Positions 1-6,713 of a stretch of DNA of 13,140 nucleotides are shown here, piece by piece. The notes beneath the pieces are model-generated. The model was not told the origin of the DNA. It searched no databases and saw only the letters and a list, made by a program, of their open reading frames with translations. The stretch lies in NCBI GenBank assembly GCA_934659445.1, contig CAKUHV010000041.1:1-13140 (forward strand), read 5' to 3'. A program made the translations under genes and the position numbers. Position 1 is the first letter of the stretch. Each line of letters opens with the position of its first letter. This stretch comes from an uncultured Oscillospiraceae bacterium (GTDB taxonomy: Bacteria > Bacillota > Clostridia > Oscillospirales > Oscillospiraceae).

Positions 1-546
1 CCTGACGGCACGGGAGATATCTCAACCATTACCATCGTCCAAAGCGCAAAAATGCGTCCGGACAAGGTCTTTCGTGCCAATGTTATCAGCAACGGCGACC
101 CCCTGGAGATCTACACCAGCGGGGACGGCGGGGTCATTTTCAAAAAGTATTCCCTGATGGGCGGGCTGTCGGAATTCGCGGGGCAGCTGTGCGACACTCT
201 GAACCGGACCACCGGCCGGCCCGCAGTGATCACAGACCGGGACAGCTGCATCGCCGCGGCGGGACAGCCCCGGCGGGAGCTGTCCGACCAGCGCCTGTCC
301 CCGGAGGTGGAGCGGCTGATGGAGGGGCGGCAGATCTATCAGCACCGCCCCGGCGAGGCGGCCATCCCCCTGTGCGCCGACAAGGAGAAATACTGTCTGT
401 CCATTGCGGCCCCAATCCTGTCCCAGGGGGATGTGCTGGGCTGCGTAGCCTTTGTGGGGGAGGGCGAGGGACTCAACAGCGGCGAGGTGGAGTATAAGCT
501 GGCCCAGTCCATCGCCGCCTTTCTGGGCAAGCATATGGAGAGCTGA
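1..546 (+). CDS. SpoVT-like sporulation regulator, 5' part missing or replaced
   Basis: Counting from an ATG at 52, residues 15-34 (GDPLEIY...GGVIFKKYS) match the second half of the AbrB-type DNA-binding domain of SpoVT, and the rest (to 164) matches its GAF-like domain, ending LGKHMES. SpoVT is a late-sporulation transcription regulator that tunes SigG-dependent forespore genes. In the family about 30 residues precede GDPLEI (RRIDDLGRVVIPKEIRRTLRI-type). Here the 93 bases before that glycine encode nothing like this in any of the three forward frames. The frame is open to the window edge, and the ATG at 52 has no Shine-Dalgarno sequence, so I leave the start open at 1. Without the first half of the swapped-hairpin fold it should not bind DNA normally. 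It may be a decayed or recombined paralogue, with the working spoVT elsewhere. The family call is firm; the functional state is uncertain. Confidence 0.72.
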   Translation, partial: PDGTGDISTITIVQSAKMRPDKVFRANVISNGDPLEIYTSGDGGVIFKKYSLMGGLSEFAGQLCDTLNRTTGRPAVITDRDSCIAAAGQPRRELSDQRLSPEVERLMEGRQIYQHRPGEAAIPLCADKEKYCLSIAAPILSQGDVLGCVAFVGEGEGLNSGEVEYKLAQSIAAFLGKHMES

Positions 547-548
547 AA

Positions 549-580
549 AATACCCATCGGGAAGTGTCCCGATGGGTATT
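549..580. terminator. Bidirectional intrinsic terminator between spoVT-like gene and MATE gene
   Basis: A perfect 14-bp stem (549-562 with 567-580) has the loop AGTG. It is preceded by an A-run and followed by TTTCTT, so it can act on both strands. It sits between two converging genes, and the MATE stop codon (583-585) lies just beyond it. Confidence 0.9.
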
Positions 581-582
581 TC

Positions 583-1953
583 TTATGGAAGGGGCTCGTC
601 CAGCTTTTTCAGCACCTTTTTGAACTGGCGGGAGAACAGGACCGTGGTGCAGCTCATGGCGATCACATCCGCGGTGGGCTCTGCCAGATAGACGGCGCTG
701 GTCTGGTCGGGCAGCAGATGGGGCAGCAGGTAGATCAGGGGCAGCAGCAGGATGAATTTGCGCAGCACGGCCACAAAGATGGAACAGGGGGCGTTGCCGA
801 TGGACACGAAGGTCATCTGACAGGCGATCTGCAATCCGAACAGGAACAGGGCGGCGCAGTACAGGCGCAGGGCGCGGGCCGTAAAGGCGATGAGCTCTGG
901 ATTCGGGGTGAACATGCGGGCGAACAGCTGGGGGAAGAGCATAATCGCCGCCCACAGCAGGACGGAGTAGATCAGGCTGACCGTCAGCAGCAGGCGGAAG
1001 CTGGCCCGCACCCGCTGGCTGTTCCGGGCCCCGTAGTTGTAGCTGGTGATGGGCTGGGCCCCCTGGGCGATGCCCTGAAGGGGCAGCATGGCAAACTGCA
1101 TCACGCTGGACAGGATGGTCATGGCCCCCACCGCCGGGTCTCCGCCGTATTTCAGCAGGGAGGAGTTGAAGCACACGGAGATGACGCTCTCGCTGCTCTG
1201 CATGATGAAGGCGGCCAGCCCCAGAGCCACGCAGGGCAGGATGAGCCTGGCCTGGGGCCGGAGGTACTGCCGCTTCAGCCGCAGGGCGGTGCGGGGGCCG
1301 GTGAGGAACCGGAGCACCCAGACGCAGGACACGGCCTGAGACAGCACCGTGGCCAGGGCGGCCCCGCGCACGCCCATGTGCAGGCCGAAGATGAAGATGG
1401 GGTCCAGAATGATGTTGCACACCGCGCCGATGAGCACGGTCTTCATCCCCACGGGGGCGAAGCCCTGAGCGGTGATGAAGGCGTTCAGCCCCAGAGTCAG
1501 CTGGACGAACACGGTGCCCACGGCATAGATGCCCATATAGGCCGCGGCGTACTCAATGGTGTTTTCACTGGCGCCGAAGAGCAGCAGCAGATCCCGACCC
1601 CACAGCAGCAAAACGGCGGTGAGCACGGCGGAGATGGCCAGCTGCATGGTAAAGCAGCCGCCCAGGATCTTTTCCGCGCCGTCGTGATCCTCCCGGCCCA
1701 TATAGATGGAGGCACGGGGCGCGCCGCCGGAGGCCACAAAGGCCGCGAAGGCGGACACCAGAATGATCAGGGGCAGACAGACGCCCACCCCGGTCAGGGC
1801 CAGAGTTCCATCCGCCGGCATGTGGCCGATGTAGATGCGGTCTACGATGTTGTACAGCATGTTCACCAGCTGGGCGATCACCGTGGGCACCGCCAGCCTG
1901 AACAGCAGCTTGCCCACGGGCTGAGTGCCCAAAAACGCTTTGTCCTGAGCCAT
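583..1953 (-). CDS. MATE family multidrug exporter (MepA-like)
   Basis: This 456-residue protein is very hydrophobic, with about 12 predicted membrane segments, the usual MATE size. Family signatures include NMLYNIVDRIYIG (residues 31-43) at the end of helix 1, a GAPRASIYMGR segment (77-87), and the second-half counterpart QPITSYNYGARN, typical of the MepA/clostridial branch. MATE proteins expel cationic drugs and metabolites using Na+ or H+ gradients across the cytoplasmic membrane; the substrate here cannot be read from sequence. The start is the ATG at 1953, with AAAGGAAA about 8 nt upstream inside the end of the preceding gene. The upstream gene stops at 1957, three bases before this ATG, so translation is probably coupled. 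It is the last gene of the operon from the promoter at 3332-3360. Confidence 0.93.
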   Translation of the reverse strand: MAQDKAFLGTQPVGKLLFRLAVPTVIAQLVNMLYNIVDRIYIGHMPADGTLALTGVGVCLPLIILVSAFAAFVASGGAPRASIYMGREDHDGAEKILGGCFTMQLAISAVLTAVLLLWGRDLLLLFGASENTIEYAAAYMGIYAVGTVFVQLTLGLNAFITAQGFAPVGMKTVLIGAVCNIILDPIFIFGLHMGVRGAALATVLSQAVSCVWVLRFLTGPRTALRLKRQYLRPQARLILPCVALGLAAFIMQSSESVISVCFNSSLLKYGGDPAVGAMTILSSVMQFAMLPLQGIAQGAQPITSYNYGARNSQRVRASFRLLLTVSLIYSVLLWAAIMLFPQLFARMFTPNPELIAFTARALRLYCAALFLFGLQIACQMTFVSIGNAPCSIFVAVLRKFILLLPLIYLLPHLLPDQTSAVYLAEPTADVIAMSCTTVLFSRQFKKVLKKLDEPLP

Positions 1954-1956
1954 GGA

Positions 1957-2433
1957 TCAAGTTTCCTTTTTTCTGATGTTTTCCTGATCCTGCAGCATGG
2001 CCAGCACCTCGTGGCGCTGGGCGCGGCAGTCCCCCTCCCCCATGCGGAAGTAGGTGCCCCCATAGGGGTCCTGCCCGATGTACACCGGCCGCAGCCGGGC
2101 GGGGGCCCGGGGGACGAAGATGGCCACGATCTGATTGCCCCCGGCGTTCAGAAGCTGCACGTCCTCCCGCCGGAGGATGTTGGCGCTGACCACATCCGGG
2201 TCGTTCACCATGTCCCAGAACTCCTCCGCCAGAGCCTGAGGGTCAAACAGGGGCACGGAGTACAGGCTCTTGTCCTCCTCGTCCTCCGCCACCCCCAGCA
2301 GGATCACGCCCCCAAGGGTGTTGGCAAAGGCGGAGTAGGTCTCCCACAGGCTGTGGGGCAGGCCACCCTGAGCCCGTTTGGCCTCGATGCGGGCGTCCTC
2401 CCGGTATTCCGAAAGAAATTCCAGCGTATCCAT
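1957..2433 (-). CDS. Short AlbA_2 / Schlafen-type putative nucleic-acid or ATP-binding protein
   Basis: This 158-residue protein carries the AlbA_2 (Schlafen AlbA_2, PF04326) signature: the E-x-K segment ARIEAKRA (14-21), then SAFANTLGGVILLGVAED (34-51). A later stretch, VAIFVPRAPARLRPVYIG (103-120), and GGTYFRMGEGD (125-135) are also typical. Many relatives carry a long C-terminal extension with a winged helix or ATPase-like region and run to 400-500 residues. Here the protein ends soon after the core domain (HEVLAMLQDQENIRKKET), so it is a domain-only form, or possibly a shortened one. The start is supported by AAAGGA 8 nt upstream, overlapping the stop of the GH25 gene 12 nt away. The role is unknown: the family includes putative transcription regulators and nucleases. 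Its position between a muramidase and an exporter suggests co-expression, not a defined pathway. Confidence 0.82.
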   Translation of the reverse strand: MDTLEFLSEYREDARIEAKRAQGGLPHSLWETYSAFANTLGGVILLGVAEDEEDKSLYSVPLFDPQALAEEFWDMVNDPDVVSANILRREDVQLLNAGGNQIVAIFVPRAPARLRPVYIGQDPYGGTYFRMGEGDCRAQRHEVLAMLQDQENIRKKET

Positions 2434-2445
2434 AGATATATCCTT

Positions 2446-3303
2446 TCAGTCGGCAGCGGCAAGATCCCGGAAGGCCAGATTCAGATCTACGTTGGTGCTC
2501 ACGCCGGGCACCGACCCCGTGTGGCTGTACTGCCAGATGTCGTAGCGGTAGTAGAAGGTGGGCGCGTCGCTGTATTGGGCCAGCCAGAAGGGCCAGTCCT
2601 TCAGCCGGCTCAGATCCAGGGTGAGGTAGGCCAGATTCTGATTGGCGTATACCGCCGGGGTATAGCCCGCCTCCTCCGCCCCCCGGCAGAAGGCGGCGGC
2701 CATGTCCGTCAGCTCCTCGCCGGTCACATCCCGGGTGCGGGCGTTGCGCTCGGCGGGCATCCGCTCCCAGTCGAAGACCACGGGGTAGGTGATGGTGTAG
2801 GGGGCGATAAGCTCCAGCACCAGAGCCAGCTCCTCCCGGGCCTCCTCCACCGTGACGGCCTGAGAGAAGAAGTACACTCCCACGTCCAGCCCGGCGGCCA
2901 GAGCACCGGAGATGTTCTCGTCAAAGCGGCTGTCGGTGACCAGCGTGCCCTCCTCGCCGTAGCCCCGGTATCCCGCCCGGATCACGGCAAAGCGGACGCC
3001 GGCGGCGGCCACCTGCTGCCAGTCGATCTCCCCCTGGTGGGAGGAGACATCGATGCCGGTAAGGGCGGTGAGTTGGCCGTCGCTGTAAGCCATCCAACCG
3101 TTCTCGTCCAGATGGAAGCTCTGGGGGTCCAGGGTGCTGGGGGCCACGTCCTCCAGCAGGAGCACCTGACGGTTGCCGTAGGTGATGTACTGGGGCGGCT
3201 TGGGGCGCAGCAGGTACGCAGCCGCCCCCGCGGCCAGCAGCAGGAGCAGCAGCAGGCTCCATATGGTGCGCCCGGGGCGGGCGCGGGAAGGGGAACGGCT
3301 CAT
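2446..3303 (-). CDS. Membrane-anchored GH25 muramidase (lysozyme)
   Basis: This 285-residue protein has one N-terminal membrane segment (about 14-32, IWSLLLLLLLAAGAAAYLL) after an arginine-rich start, so the enzyme should face outward. There is no lipobox or clear signal-peptidase site, so it is probably anchored. The catalytic domain (about 80-280) is glycoside hydrolase family 25: GIDVSSHQGEIDW (83-95), AVIRAGYRGYG (106-116), GVYFFSQAVT (142-151), the acidic pair in VVFDWE (D178, E180) and YDIWQYSHTG...NVDLNLAF. GH25 enzymes cleave the MurNAc-GlcNAc bond of peptidoglycan. The region at 33-80 has no recognisable fold. The ATG at 3303 follows GGAGGG by 4-5 nt. It is the first gene of the operon with the AlbA_2 and MATE genes. 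No cell-wall-binding repeats are present, so a housekeeping wall-remodelling role is more likely than a phage lysin. Confidence 0.93.
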   Translation of the reverse strand: MSRSPSRARPGRTIWSLLLLLLLAAGAAAYLLRPKPPQYITYGNRQVLLLEDVAPSTLDPQSFHLDENGWMAYSDGQLTALTGIDVSSHQGEIDWQQVAAAGVRFAVIRAGYRGYGEEGTLVTDSRFDENISGALAAGLDVGVYFFSQAVTVEEAREELALVLELIAPYTITYPVVFDWERMPAERNARTRDVTGEELTDMAAAFCRGAEEAGYTPAVYANQNLAYLTLDLSRLKDWPFWLAQYSDAPTFYYRYDIWQYSHTGSVPGVSTNVDLNLAFRDLAAAD

Positions 3304-3331
3304 AATACCCTCCGTTATTCAGTGTTGCCCT

Positions 3332-3360
3332 ATTATACCAATTACCGAAAGATCCTGCAA
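3332..3360 (-). promoter_or_regulatory. SigA-type promoter of GH25-AlbA_2-MATE operon
   Basis: On the minus strand there is a consensus -10 TATAAT (3337-3332) and a -35 TTGCAG (3360-3355), separated by exactly 17 bp. The -10 lies about 28 bp upstream of the GH25 start codon, giving a short leader that contains GGAGGG. Confidence 0.82.
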
Positions 3361-3425
3361 GGGCGGCGGAGATGCCCCCGGGCAGTTAAAGAAAAGTGCA
3401 CAGTGTTTAGAAAGCGTTAAAAACA

Positions 3426-3454
3426 GGGACAGGACAGGGGCTTTCCTGTATACT
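3426..3454 (+). promoter_or_regulatory. Probable promoter of DUF1538/P-II operon
   Basis: The -10 is TATACT (3449-3454); 17 bp upstream is GGGACA (3426-3431), a 4/6 match to the -35 consensus. A small dyad, ACAGG-N6-CCTGT (3434-3438 / 3445-3449), touches the -10 and could be an operator. The leader of about 50 nt ends in a CCCC-AGC-GGGG mini-hairpin (3485-3495) directly before the AGGAGG ribosome site (3497-3502). Confidence 0.55.
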
Positions 3455-3509
3455 GAATAAAAACCCCACAGCTTTATTTTGTGTCCCCAGCGGGGGAGGA
3501 GGAACGATT

Positions 3510-5033
3510 TTGCATTTGAACCGGCAATTTTCAGAAAAGCTTCAGGAATCCATGGCCTCGGTCCTGCCCATCACGGCCATTGTGTTCCTGCTGTCCGTCA
3601 CCATTGCCCCCCTTGAGCCGGGCACCCTGGTGCTGTTCCTGTTCGGGGCGGTGCTGCTGGTGATCGGCATGGGCTTCTTCACCCTTGGGGTGGACATGTC
3701 CATGCTGCCCATGGGAGAGGGGGTAGGCGCGGTGCTCAGCGGAAAGAAAAGACTGCTGATCCCCGTTCTGCTGTACTTTCTGCTTGGGGTGCTGTCCACC
3801 ATGGCGGAGCCCGACCTGACGGTGCTGGCCAACCAGATCTCCGCCATCCCCAACATGGTGCTGATCCTCACCGTGGCGGTGGGAGTGGGCCTGTTTCTGG
3901 TGGTGGCCACCCTGCGGGTGCGGTGGGGGGTGCCCCTGCGCCGCCTGCTGCTGCTGTTTTACGGGGTGGTGTTCCTGCTGGCGGCCTTCGCCCCGGCCAA
4001 CTTCATCCCCGTATCCTTCGACTCCGGCGGCGTGACCACCGGGCCCATCACCGTGCCCTTTATCATGGCTCTGGGTCTGGGCGTGGCCTCCTCCCGCAGC
4101 GATAAGAACGCCGCCAGCGACAGCTTCGGTCTGGTGGCCCTGTGCTCCATCGGGCCCATCCTGTCCGTGCTGCTGCTGGGCATCGTCTATCAGCCGGACA
4201 AGGCGGAGCAGCAGCTGGCCGCCATTCCGGAGGTGGCGGACACCGCCGCCGCCGCCCGGTATTTTGTCCACGGCTTCCCCGAATACTTTAAGGAGGTTGC
4301 CGCCGCTCTGCTGCCCATCGCCCTGGTATTCGCCCTGTTCCAGCTGTTCACCCGAAAATTCCGCCGGGGACAGCTGCTGCGCATCGTATCCGGCTTTGCC
4401 TATACTTACCTGGGCCTGGTGCTGTTTCTGTGCGGCGTGAATGTGGGCTTTATGCCTGCGGGCCAGTATATCGGCACGGCGGTGGCCTCCGGCAGCCGCC
4501 CCTGGCTGCTGGTGCCCATCGGCATGCTCATCGGCTTTTACATCGTCAAGGCGGAGCCCGCGGTGGCCGTGCTGACCAAGCAGGTGGAAGAGGTGTCCAA
4601 CGGCTCCATCTCCCAGCGGGCCATGGGCAACGCCCTGTCCATCGGCGTGTGCGTGTCTGTGGGGCTGGCCATGGTGCGGGTGCTCACGGGCCTGAACATC
4701 ATGTGGCTGCTGGTGCCGGGCTACGCCGTGTCCCTTGGACTGACCTTCTTCGTGCCCAGTATCTTCACCGGCATCGCCTTCGACTCCGGCGGCGTGGCCA
4801 GCGGACCCATGACGGCCACCTTCCTGCTGCCCTTCGCCATGGGGGCCTGCTCCGCCGTGGGGGGCGACCTGATGACCGACGCCTTCGGCATCGTGGCCAT
4901 GGTGGCCATGACGCCCCTGGTCACCATCCAGGTCATGGGCCTGTCCAGTCAGGTCAGCCACAGGCTGGCCCTGCGCCGCCAGCGGGTGCGTCTGGAGCGG
5001 GTGGAGGACAGCGTGGTCTATTTCGACCTGTGA
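3510..5033 (+). CDS. DUF1538 family integral membrane protein (putative transporter, duplicated)
   Basis: This 507-residue, strongly hydrophobic protein consists of two homologous halves, each a DUF1538 (PF07556) unit. Paired motifs show the duplication: LQESMASVLPITAIVF (11-26) with KEVAAALLPIALVF (261-274); GVDMSMLPMGEGVG (60-73) with GVNVGFMPAGQYIG (309-322); AEPDLTVLANQI (99-110) with AEPAVAVLTKQV (348-359); and FDSGGVTTGPIT (170-181) with FDSGGVASGPMT (424-435). The strict conservation of the glycine-rich loops suggests they line a pore or substrate site. The start is the TTG at 3510, with a perfect AGGAGG 7 nt upstream; no in-frame ATG nearby has such a site. The P-II-like gene follows after 12 nt. 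Family function is not established; transport is inferred from topology, internal symmetry and the P-II partner. Confidence 0.9.
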   Translation: MHLNRQFSEKLQESMASVLPITAIVFLLSVTIAPLEPGTLVLFLFGAVLLVIGMGFFTLGVDMSMLPMGEGVGAVLSGKKRLLIPVLLYFLLGVLSTMAEPDLTVLANQISAIPNMVLILTVAVGVGLFLVVATLRVRWGVPLRRLLLLFYGVVFLLAAFAPANFIPVSFDSGGVTTGPITVPFIMALGLGVASSRSDKNAASDSFGLVALCSIGPILSVLLLGIVYQPDKAEQQLAAIPEVADTAAAARYFVHGFPEYFKEVAAALLPIALVFALFQLFTRKFRRGQLLRIVSGFAYTYLGLVLFLCGVNVGFMPAGQYIGTAVASGSRPWLLVPIGMLIGFYIVKAEPAVAVLTKQVEEVSNGSISQRAMGNALSIGVCVSVGLAMVRVLTGLNIMWLLVPGYAVSLGLTFFVPSIFTGIAFDSGGVASGPMTATFLLPFAMGACSAVGGDLMTDAFGIVAMVAMTPLVTIQVMGLSSQVSHRLALRRQRVRLERVEDSVVYFDL

Positions 5034-5045
5034 CAGGAGGCAGCT

Positions 5046-5717
5046 ATGGAAGGAATTCATGTGATCGTATCTATTGTGGAGCGGGGCCGGGGCACCGCCA
5101 TCCAGAAGCTATATAAAAAGCACGCCGTGTTTCTCCACACCCAGTGCCCCGGAAGGGGCACCGCCACGTCGGAGATCATGGACATTCTGGGCCTGGGCTC
5201 CAGCGAGAAGGACGTGGTGCTGAGTTATGCCGAGAGCGGCACGGCCCGGCGTCTGCTGGCCCTGCTGGACAACGAGCTGCGGGGCGCCGCCGGGACTGCG
5301 GGCATCGTGTTCACCCTGCCCCTGTCGGGGATGAACAATCTGGCCGCCGCCGCCATTGACTACTACGCCCAGCAGAACAAAAAAGGAAACGGAGGGGAGC
5401 CCCCCATGGAAAATCAGAGCAAAAACAGTCTGATCCTGGTCACCTGCGTCCGGGGCAGCGCCGACCAGATCATGGTCACCGCCAGAGAGCAGGGCGCCCG
5501 GGGCGGCACCGTCATCAAGGCCCGCTGGAGCGGCATGGAGGAGCTGGAGCGGGGCTATGATCTGGAGCTGACCGCCGAGCGGGACATTGTGGCCATCGTG
5601 GTGCCCAACGACAAGCGGAAGGACATTATGGAGGCGGTGAACGCCGCCCACGGTCTGCGTACCCCGGAGCAGGCCATGATCTGCTCCGCCCCCATCGAGC
5701 AGCTGGTGCGGCTGTAA
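5046..5717 (+). CDS. Tandem P-II-like signalling protein, partner of DUF1538 protein
   Basis: This 223-residue protein contains two P-II-type (GlnB-like ferredoxin-fold) units. Unit 1 (about 3-108) starts HVIVSIVERGRG and has a T-loop-like GRGTATSEIMDILGLGSSEKDVVLS (36-60). Unit 2 (about 127-223) starts NSLILVTCVRGSADQI and has ARGGTVIKARW (151-161) and RDIVAIVVPNDKRKDIMEAVN (179-199). A charged linker (about 110-126) joins them. P-II proteins sense nucleotides and small metabolites as trimers and bind membrane transporters or enzymes. The uridylylated-tyrosine motif of classical GlnB is not evident, so it belongs to the P-II-like group. ATG 5046 has AGGAGG about 5 nt upstream, 12 nt after the DUF1538 stop. 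The natural inference is that it gates or senses the DUF1538 transporter. An internal Met at residue 121 begins the second unit but is unlikely to be the start. Confidence 0.87.
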   Translation: MEGIHVIVSIVERGRGTAIQKLYKKHAVFLHTQCPGRGTATSEIMDILGLGSSEKDVVLSYAESGTARRLLALLDNELRGAAGTAGIVFTLPLSGMNNLAAAAIDYYAQQNKKGNGGEPPMENQSKNSLILVTCVRGSADQIMVTAREQGARGGTVIKARWSGMEELERGYDLELTAERDIVAIVVPNDKRKDIMEAVNAAHGLRTPEQAMICSAPIEQLVRL

Positions 5718-5738
5718 GGGGCAAAAGATAATAGACGA

Positions 5739-5768
5739 GGGCCGCTGCATTGCAGCGGCCCCTGTTTT
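5739..5768. terminator. Terminator of DUF1538/P-II operon, possibly also of the converging PAP2 gene
   Basis: A perfect 11-bp palindromic stem (5739-5749 with 5751-5761; the actual loop is probably CATTG) is followed by TGTTTTATT on the plus strand. It lies 21 bp after the P-II stop and abuts the stop of the opposing PAP2 gene (5767-5769). On the minus strand the tail is less T-rich, so action on that strand is weaker. Confidence 0.85.
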
Positions 5769-6498
5769 ATTCTTTTACCGGGATGAGCTCTGGTTCAAAG
5801 ACCCGCACACCCCGGCCATAGCTGAAGAACCAGCCGACGGCGGACACCGCCGCCGCAGCGCCGATATCCACCACGGAGTGCTGCTTCATAAAGACGGTGG
5901 ACAGAGAGATGGACAGAGCCATCAGAGCATAGGCCAGCTTCCAGCCCCGGCCCTGAAAGCGCTTGCAGTCCCACAGGGCAAACATGGCGGCCATGGAGCC
6001 GATGACATGGAGGGACGGGCAGACGTCCGTATTGGTGTCGAACCGGTAAAACCAGGCGGTGATCCGGGTGAGGACATTGTCCCGGACGAAGGACGCGGGG
6101 CGCAGATACTGACAGGTGGGGAACAGAATGTACATCAGCAGGGCAATGGTGTATGTGACGATGACGAAGTACATCATTTTCCGAAAGGCGGGCACATCGC
6201 GGAAAAAGGTGTAGGCCAGCGCCCCGATGAGAAAGACGAACCAGAAGAGATAGGGGATCAGCGCCCACTGGCAGAAGGGAATAAGGTCGTCCAGACGGCA
6301 GTGGACGGCGTAATAGACCTGCCCCGGGCGGAACCGCTCCAGCAGCAGGAAGATCAGCCCGAACAGGGGCCAGTAAAACAGCAGCTTGATGTGCCGGTGC
6401 TCCGGTGTGTTCAGCCATTGCAGTGCCGTCGGGGTCTCTGCACGGCGGGCCGGGCTGCGTCCTGATGTGCGCTTTTCTACGGTGAAAGATTCGTTCAT
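5767..6498 (-). CDS. PAP2 superfamily membrane phosphatase
   Basis: This 243-residue protein has about six membrane segments (around 38-54, 79-98, 107-126, 160-176, 187-204, 209-226). PAP2 motifs: CPSLHVIGS (160-168) gives the general-acid histidine H164, and KQHSVVDIGA (205-214) gives H207 and D211. An RP pair at 133-134 may be the remnant of the first motif, although the canonical KX6RP is not clear. The active-site motifs lie at the membrane face, as in lipid phosphatases or phosphotransferases such as undecaprenyl-, phosphatidate- or inositol-phosphate enzymes; the substrate cannot be assigned. I chose the ATG at 6498 (MNESFTVEKR) because GGAGGT lies 11 nt upstream and homology begins after about residue 35. 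The same frame stays open far upstream inside the clpC region, but that part is arginine/glycine-rich antisense sequence, not protein. Confidence 0.88.
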   Translation of the reverse strand: MNESFTVEKRTSGRSPARRAETPTALQWLNTPEHRHIKLLFYWPLFGLIFLLLERFRPGQVYYAVHCRLDDLIPFCQWALIPYLFWFVFLIGALAYTFFRDVPAFRKMMYFVIVTYTIALLMYILFPTCQYLRPASFVRDNVLTRITAWFYRFDTNTDVCPSLHVIGSMAAMFALWDCKRFQGRGWKLAYALMALSISLSTVFMKQHSVVDIGAAAAVSAVGWFFSYGRGVRVFEPELIPVKE

Positions 6499-6558
6499 AA
6501 CGTTGATCGACCTCCGCAGTTGAACGTTGTGATTGAGTCCGTGCCGGATGTATCCCAC

Positions 6559-6587
6559 ATTGTGACAAGTTCGCGGGAGAAAGTCAA
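6559..6587 (-). promoter_or_regulatory. Probable promoter of PAP2 gene
   Basis: On the minus strand, TTGACT (6587-6582) serves as -35 and CACAAT (6564-6559; 4/6 match to consensus) as -10, with a 17-bp spacer. The -10 overlaps a CACATTGTG near-palindrome (6556-6564), a possible operator. The leader to the ATG at 6498 would be about 55 nt. Confidence 0.55.
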
Positions 6588-6663
6588 CAGACATTTTGTT
6601 AAAATTGGGCCACAAAAGACGCAGATTCTTTGACGTTGTGAAGAAAATCCCACGCTCAGAGGG

Positions 6664-6707
6664 AAAAAGAGGGGAGATGCTCCGCCCAGGGCGGGGGTGG
6701 AGCATCT
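6664..6707 (-). terminator. Terminator of clpC
   Basis: Reading the minus strand after the clpC stop, AGATGCTCC (6707-6699) pairs with GGAGCATCT (6683-6675). A GC-rich inner part can extend the hairpin, and the tail contains TCTTTTT (6670-6664). It separates clpC from the downstream PAP2 gene, which has its own promoter. Confidence 0.75.
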
Positions 6708-6713
6708 TTTCTG

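Noticed and set aside
22..534. Minus-strand frame opposite the SpoVT-like gene
   Set aside because: It shows no family resemblance or ribosome site, whereas the plus strand has a clear SpoVT GAF region.
718..3420. A 900-codon open frame on the plus strand opposite the GH25/AlbA_2/MATE operon
   Set aside because: It is rich in Gly, Gln, His and Pro, with no domain and no ribosome site. It is the antisense shadow of three well-supported genes in GC-rich DNA.
3531..5060. A 509-codon minus-strand open frame opposite the DUF1538 gene
   Set aside because: It is a His/Gln/Gly-rich low-complexity translation with no recognisable family. The plus strand has a clear gene with a perfect ribosome site and conserved motifs.
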